In this document: one piece after another, positions 60,134 to 64,000 of the stretch
Numbering within the stretch: the stretch's first letter is position 1
Layout of the letters: the number at the start of each line of letters is the position of its first letter
From: an uncultured Clostridium sp.
GTDB lineage: Bacteria; Bacillota; Clostridia; TANB77; CAG-508
Direction of reading: 5' to 3'
Assembly: GCA_948473335.1 (NCBI GenBank)
Contig: CAOKXF010000006.1
Location: 1-64,000 of the forward strand
Length of the DNA stretch: 64,000 bases
Notes under the pieces: model-generated
Database searches by the model: none
What the model saw: only the letters and a program-made list of their open reading frames with translations
What the model was told of the DNA's origin: nothing
Position numbers and translations under genes: made by a program

Positions 60134-62407
60134 TTATTCATATACATTTATTGTTTTTACTTTTATCTTTGCTAATTCATCTTTATCCTCATCAAAATAG
60201 GCTATTTTAAATACTTTGTTTGGCTTCTTTCTGATTTTCTCTTTAATTTCTGTATTATAGATTATTACTTTTGTACTTAAATCCATTCCTGTTGGTAATG
60301 TGTTATTTCTATTATCATAAAATACATTATTTGTAAATCCTATTACATTTGTTCCTTTTTCAATTTCTATTTTGTATAAATCTATTTTTGTTTCTGCATT
60401 ACTTAATTTTTCTTCTATTTCTTTTTCGACATTTAAATCAAATACATTGATTTCATTTGGGTCTATTCCTTCTTCTGTTGCTTTATATACTATTATATCT
60501 TGATTTGTTTCGATTTTTGTTATTGCATTTTTTATATTTTTTATTATTCTGTCTAATTCGAATTTGTATTCTGTTATTTTTGTATTTTTATTTATTCCTA
60601 ATATATTATACAGGTCTCTTGCAATTTCTCGGTGGCTTTTATTTGCTATTGTTTTTACCTTTCGATTATCTTCTACTAATCCCCCAAATATATCAAATTC
60701 TTCTTTTTCTCTACTTTCTTTTGACATATCTTCTTTTAGTTTCTTTAGACTACTTTCTATTTCTTTTCTAGATGTTTCTTTTGTTACAATTAGTGCATTT
60801 ATAGTGTCAATTACATGTGTTGTTGCTACATATATACTTTCTAATTCTTCTTTTGTTAATTCTTTTCGTTGTTTAGTTTCAAGATATTCTCCTAATTTTT
60901 CCATATCGTCTTTAAAACTAAACTTTCTTTTTATTTGAAGCTCTACATTTACTGTTTCTTCTTCTCCTTCTGGTAAACTTGCTAGTTCATCTTTGTTTGC
61001 ATATTTCCAAAATTCAAATATACTTTTTTTGTGTTTGTCTATTTCTTCAATAAATTTTGTTGCATTTTCTATTTTTTTGCTTATATTTTTTATTTTCAAT
61101 TTTACTGCATTTATATCCATTACTAACTTTTTGTATTTATTTTCTTTTACTTCATATTCTTTACTTTTTTCCACTAAATCTTCTAGTGTATATCTTTTTG
61201 CATTGTCTATTTCTTTTATCTTCTTCTTTTTCTTTGATTCTCCCTCATCTTCTACTTCTTTTGGTATTTCTATTGTTTTTCTTTGTACTTTTTTACCATA
61301 TTTGATAAAATATTTTACCTTACCTAAAAATGTTTTTTTGTATTCCAAATATGTTGATATCTGTTTCTCTTTTGTTACATATTCTGCTTCTAGTTGTTTT
61401 TCTTGTTCCTGTAATAATTGTAATCTTTGTTCTGATTTTAATATTTGTTCTTCTTTTTCTTCTTCATTGTCTATTATCTTTATATATTCTGAGTTTATAA
61501 ATTCTCCTATTGTCTGATATGTTATTTGTTTATTGTTAAAATGTAATTCTAATTCCGCATTACTATTAATATTTGTTTCAAATCTGTAATAGTGTGGTAA
61601 TTGTGTCTGTAATATAAACAGTGCCTTTAGCAACTTGTAAAATTGATTTGCTTCTTCTTTATTTTTTAATGTAATTTTATACTGTGTTTTTATGCTTTCA
61701 TATACTTCTGTTTCTCCTACAATTTGGAAAGTTATAACATCTGTTTTATCATGTACTTCATATATGCTTGGCCAGTCTTTTGTGAACAACCATATATAAT
61801 TTTCTATATCTTCTATTTCTGCTTTTGTAAAAAACCCCCTTGAATAATCTAATCCACATATTGGCACAAATATCTTTCCTATTTTTCTTTTTTCTAATTG
61901 TTTTTTTAATAAATAGAAGAATGCTGAATAATCTGCATCTTCTGTTGGTACTAACATAAAATATTTATCTGTATTTTCTGAATAATATATCTGCCATAAA
62001 TAATTTCTTGGGTATTTCACTTTAAATGGTATTCTCGTATTTAATTCTTTTTGTTCTTTTTCTATTTCTTCTATATCTTCTATTTTTAATTTCTTTAACA
62101 TTTGTAAAAATGTGGCATGTTTCATTATATTTTCTTCTGTATCTGGTACTAAATATGAATATATTGAACTTGCTTTTGTATATTTCTCTTCTATTGTGTT
62201 TAGTCTATTTGTTGGTGATAATAATATTTCTATATCTTTTATTGGTACATATCTATATTGTCTATATCTATTTATTCCATTTGTTTTCGTTGTTCTGAAA
62301 TTTAGTGGTTCTAATATTTTTAATGTTTCTGGTACATTTTCTAAATCTAATCCTATATATTCTAATTTTTTCTTTATATCACTTTCGTTTTCGTTCTTTT
62401 TTTTCAT
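60134..62407 (-). CDS. large coiled-coil protein of unknown function
   Basis: 757-aa ORF rich in E/K. Confidence 0.6.
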   Translation of the reverse strand: MKKKNENESDIKKKLEYIGLDLENVPETLKILEPLNFRTTKTNGINRYRQYRYVPIKDIEILLSPTNRLNTIEEKYTKASSIYSYLVPDTEENIMKHATFLQMLKKLKIEDIEEIEKEQKELNTRIPFKVKYPRNYLWQIYYSENTDKYFMLVPTEDADYSAFFYLLKKQLEKRKIGKIFVPICGLDYSRGFFTKAEIEDIENYIWLFTKDWPSIYEVHDKTDVITFQIVGETEVYESIKTQYKITLKNKEEANQFYKLLKALFILQTQLPHYYRFETNINSNAELELHFNNKQITYQTIGEFINSEYIKIIDNEEEKEEQILKSEQRLQLLQEQEKQLEAEYVTKEKQISTYLEYKKTFLGKVKYFIKYGKKVQRKTIEIPKEVEDEGESKKKKKIKEIDNAKRYTLEDLVEKSKEYEVKENKYKKLVMDINAVKLKIKNISKKIENATKFIEEIDKHKKSIFEFWKYANKDELASLPEGEEETVNVELQIKRKFSFKDDMEKLGEYLETKQRKELTKEELESIYVATTHVIDTINALIVTKETSRKEIESSLKKLKEDMSKESREKEEFDIFGGLVEDNRKVKTIANKSHREIARDLYNILGINKNTKITEYKFELDRIIKNIKNAITKIETNQDIIVYKATEEGIDPNEINVFDLNVEKEIEEKLSNAETKIDLYKIEIEKGTNVIGFTNNVFYDNRNNTLPTGMDLSTKVIIYNTEIKEKIRKKPNKVFKIAYFDEDKDELAKIKVKTINVYE

Positions 62408-62499
62408 TTCACACCTTCTTATTGTTCTTTTGTTTTCTTTGCTATTTAGAAAATTTTATTCTTATGAAATTTTATCACAATTATGTTGATTTTTCAATC

Positions 62500-63621
62500 T
62501 TATTGTTTATAATTTTCTTCACTTAATTCAGGAAATATATACTCTTTTCCCCCTTCTATAAATTGGGAACTTAGTATATGGTCTTTGCTTATTTCTTTGC
62601 TTCCTAATAAGAAATATTTGTATCTTGCTTTATTTGATATATATGCTGGTCCCTTCATTACTGGATCATCCCAAGTTACATCTACTGCATACCATGCTCC
62701 ATCTAATTTTACGTAATTCCATGCATGACTTTCTGTTTCATTATTTGAATTTCTTCCTTCTCCTATTACTATTACATTTTCTATTTTGGCTTCGTCTAAT
62801 AAGTATTTGTATGCTTTTGCATATCCTTCACATACACATTCCTTTTTTACTAATGCTCCATATATATTATATATGTTATTTTTTGATACACTCTGATCAT
62901 ATGTTATTTGGTCTACTAAATAATCATGTATCATTTTTATTTTTTCATATTCACTTTTATTTTCTATGCTTGCTATTACTTCATCTCTTACCTTTTTGAT
63001 TTCTTGCTCAGCTATGTCTACTTCCTCTTTCGTATTGTATCCTTTTGCTAAATAATTTGCTTCTTTATTACTATTTAAAAAAACTTCATATTTAGTTTCA
63101 AATTTACTAGTTGTTGTTTGTATATTTATGTACATATTTTTTGGATTTAAATAAAATATTTCTGGATTATCATATGAATATGTCTCTATTGCTGCTTGAT
63201 AATATCCTTGTAGCTTTTCTTCTCCTCCTTCTTCTTCTAATAATTTGTTAAATGTTTTTCCGAAATTTATTGTATATGTTCCTGTTTTCATATTCTCTTT
63301 ATTTTCTAATAATTTATTATATATTATTTTTGAATAATTTTCTAATTGCTCATAATAATAATATCTGTTTATTTCTCCTGAATTTGCTATTATTTCATCT
63401 AACTTTTGTGGCTTATCTAATTCTCCATTATCTTCTTCTTTTCCATATATTATTTCTTTTACTTTTGCATATCCATCCTGTAATATTTGTAATGCTTTTT
63501 CATCTTCTTTATTTATTTCTGTATATACAATTAATCCAAATACTATCATTATTGCTATTGATATAATTGTTGATATTATTGATAGTGTTATTTTTATTAT
63601 TTTTTTCATTTCTAAAATCAT
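62500..63621 (-). CDS. membrane-anchored transglutaminase-like protein
   Basis: KKECVCEGYAKAYKYLLDEAKIENVIVIGEG...ESHAWNYVKLDGAWYAVDVTWDDP. Confidence 0.88.
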   Translation of the reverse strand: MILEMKKIIKITLSIISTIISIAIMIVFGLIVYTEINKEDEKALQILQDGYAKVKEIIYGKEEDNGELDKPQKLDEIIANSGEINRYYYYEQLENYSKIIYNKLLENKENMKTGTYTINFGKTFNKLLEEEGGEEKLQGYYQAAIETYSYDNPEIFYLNPKNMYINIQTTTSKFETKYEVFLNSNKEANYLAKGYNTKEEVDIAEQEIKKVRDEVIASIENKSEYEKIKMIHDYLVDQITYDQSVSKNNIYNIYGALVKKECVCEGYAKAYKYLLDEAKIENVIVIGEGRNSNNETESHAWNYVKLDGAWYAVDVTWDDPVMKGPAYISNKARYKYFLLGSKEISKDHILSSQFIEGGKEYIFPELSEENYKQ

Positions 63622-63786
63622 TCCTTTCCAAAGGTAATATCTGAATAAAAAACTGTCTAATTTTTGATATATACAACCCTCTTTTTTTCTTTTGCTGTTA
63701 TTTTTACTTTTTTATAATATCATATGAAGCTTAAAAAGTCTACTATATAACACCACTTTATTCTTATTTTCTTTATTTAAATTTTA

Positions 63787-63835
63787 GAAATGCTCTAATT
63801 ATTAGACCTATTCTTTCTAATAATTAGAGCATTTC
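63787..63835 (-). terminator. perfect 20-bp stem hairpin
   Basis: GAAATGCTCTAATTATTAGA / TCTAATAATTAGAGCATTTC, 9-nt loop, directly after the partial CDS. Confidence 0.7.
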
Positions 63836-63847
63836 ATAATTATATTA

Positions 63848-64000
63848 TTATTTTTCATCCTTTGTTGTATTTATTTTTAGTAATTTGAATATTTCTACTA
63901 TTACTACTGGTATTAATATCAGTACTATTATTTCTAATACATTTCCTACCGGTAATATTGGTATACTAAATATAGTTCTTAATGCTGGTATAAATAGTAT
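63848..64000 (-). CDS. C-terminus of P-type cation ATPase-like membrane protein (truncated by window)
   Basis: ...IPALRTIFSIPILPVGNVLEIIVLILIPVVIVEIFKLLKINTTKDEK*. Confidence 0.5.
   Translation of the reverse strand: MLFIPALRTIFSIPILPVGNVLEIIVLILIPVVIVEIFKLLKINTTKDEK

Overview
AT-rich Firmicutes (Clostridia-like) chromosome segment. A complete prophage of about 35.9 kb lies between two 40-bp att repeats (287-326 and 36219-36258). One att copy is inside an intact tRNA-Thr(CGT); a tyrosine integrase sits at the other end. The prophage looks like a short-tailed (podovirus-type) phage: terminase, portal, scaffold, coat and connector/tail-hub genes, no recognisable tape-measure or sheath, and a 2161-aa polyvalent (ejected-type) protein. 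It also carries lysis genes, an early/replication block (DnaD-like protein, BRO/KilAC antirepressor, adenine methylase) and an XRE switch region. From 36.4 kb onward the host backbone is ordinary: pfkA, feoB, murF-like, rplM/rpsI, MATE/MurJ-like flippase, HU, mnmA, nrdD, Crp/Fnr, tgt, queA, valS, rpmF, recO, era. The main finding concerns CGG codons. My by-eye scan of the prophage genes found in-frame CGG only four times, and each time it sits exactly where the gene must shift +1 to restore a recognisable protein: C39 endolysin (A-C|CGG|GPTSAA), tail fibre (YPV|CGG|GSTY), DnaD-like protein, and XRE repressor (RKKR|CGG|GYTQE). In every case the shifted codon is Gly (GGA/GGT). This suggests +1 recoding at a rare or poorly decoded CGG codon, although assembly indels or prophage decay must be excluded. 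Coordinates and motifs were read by eye, with no database searches.
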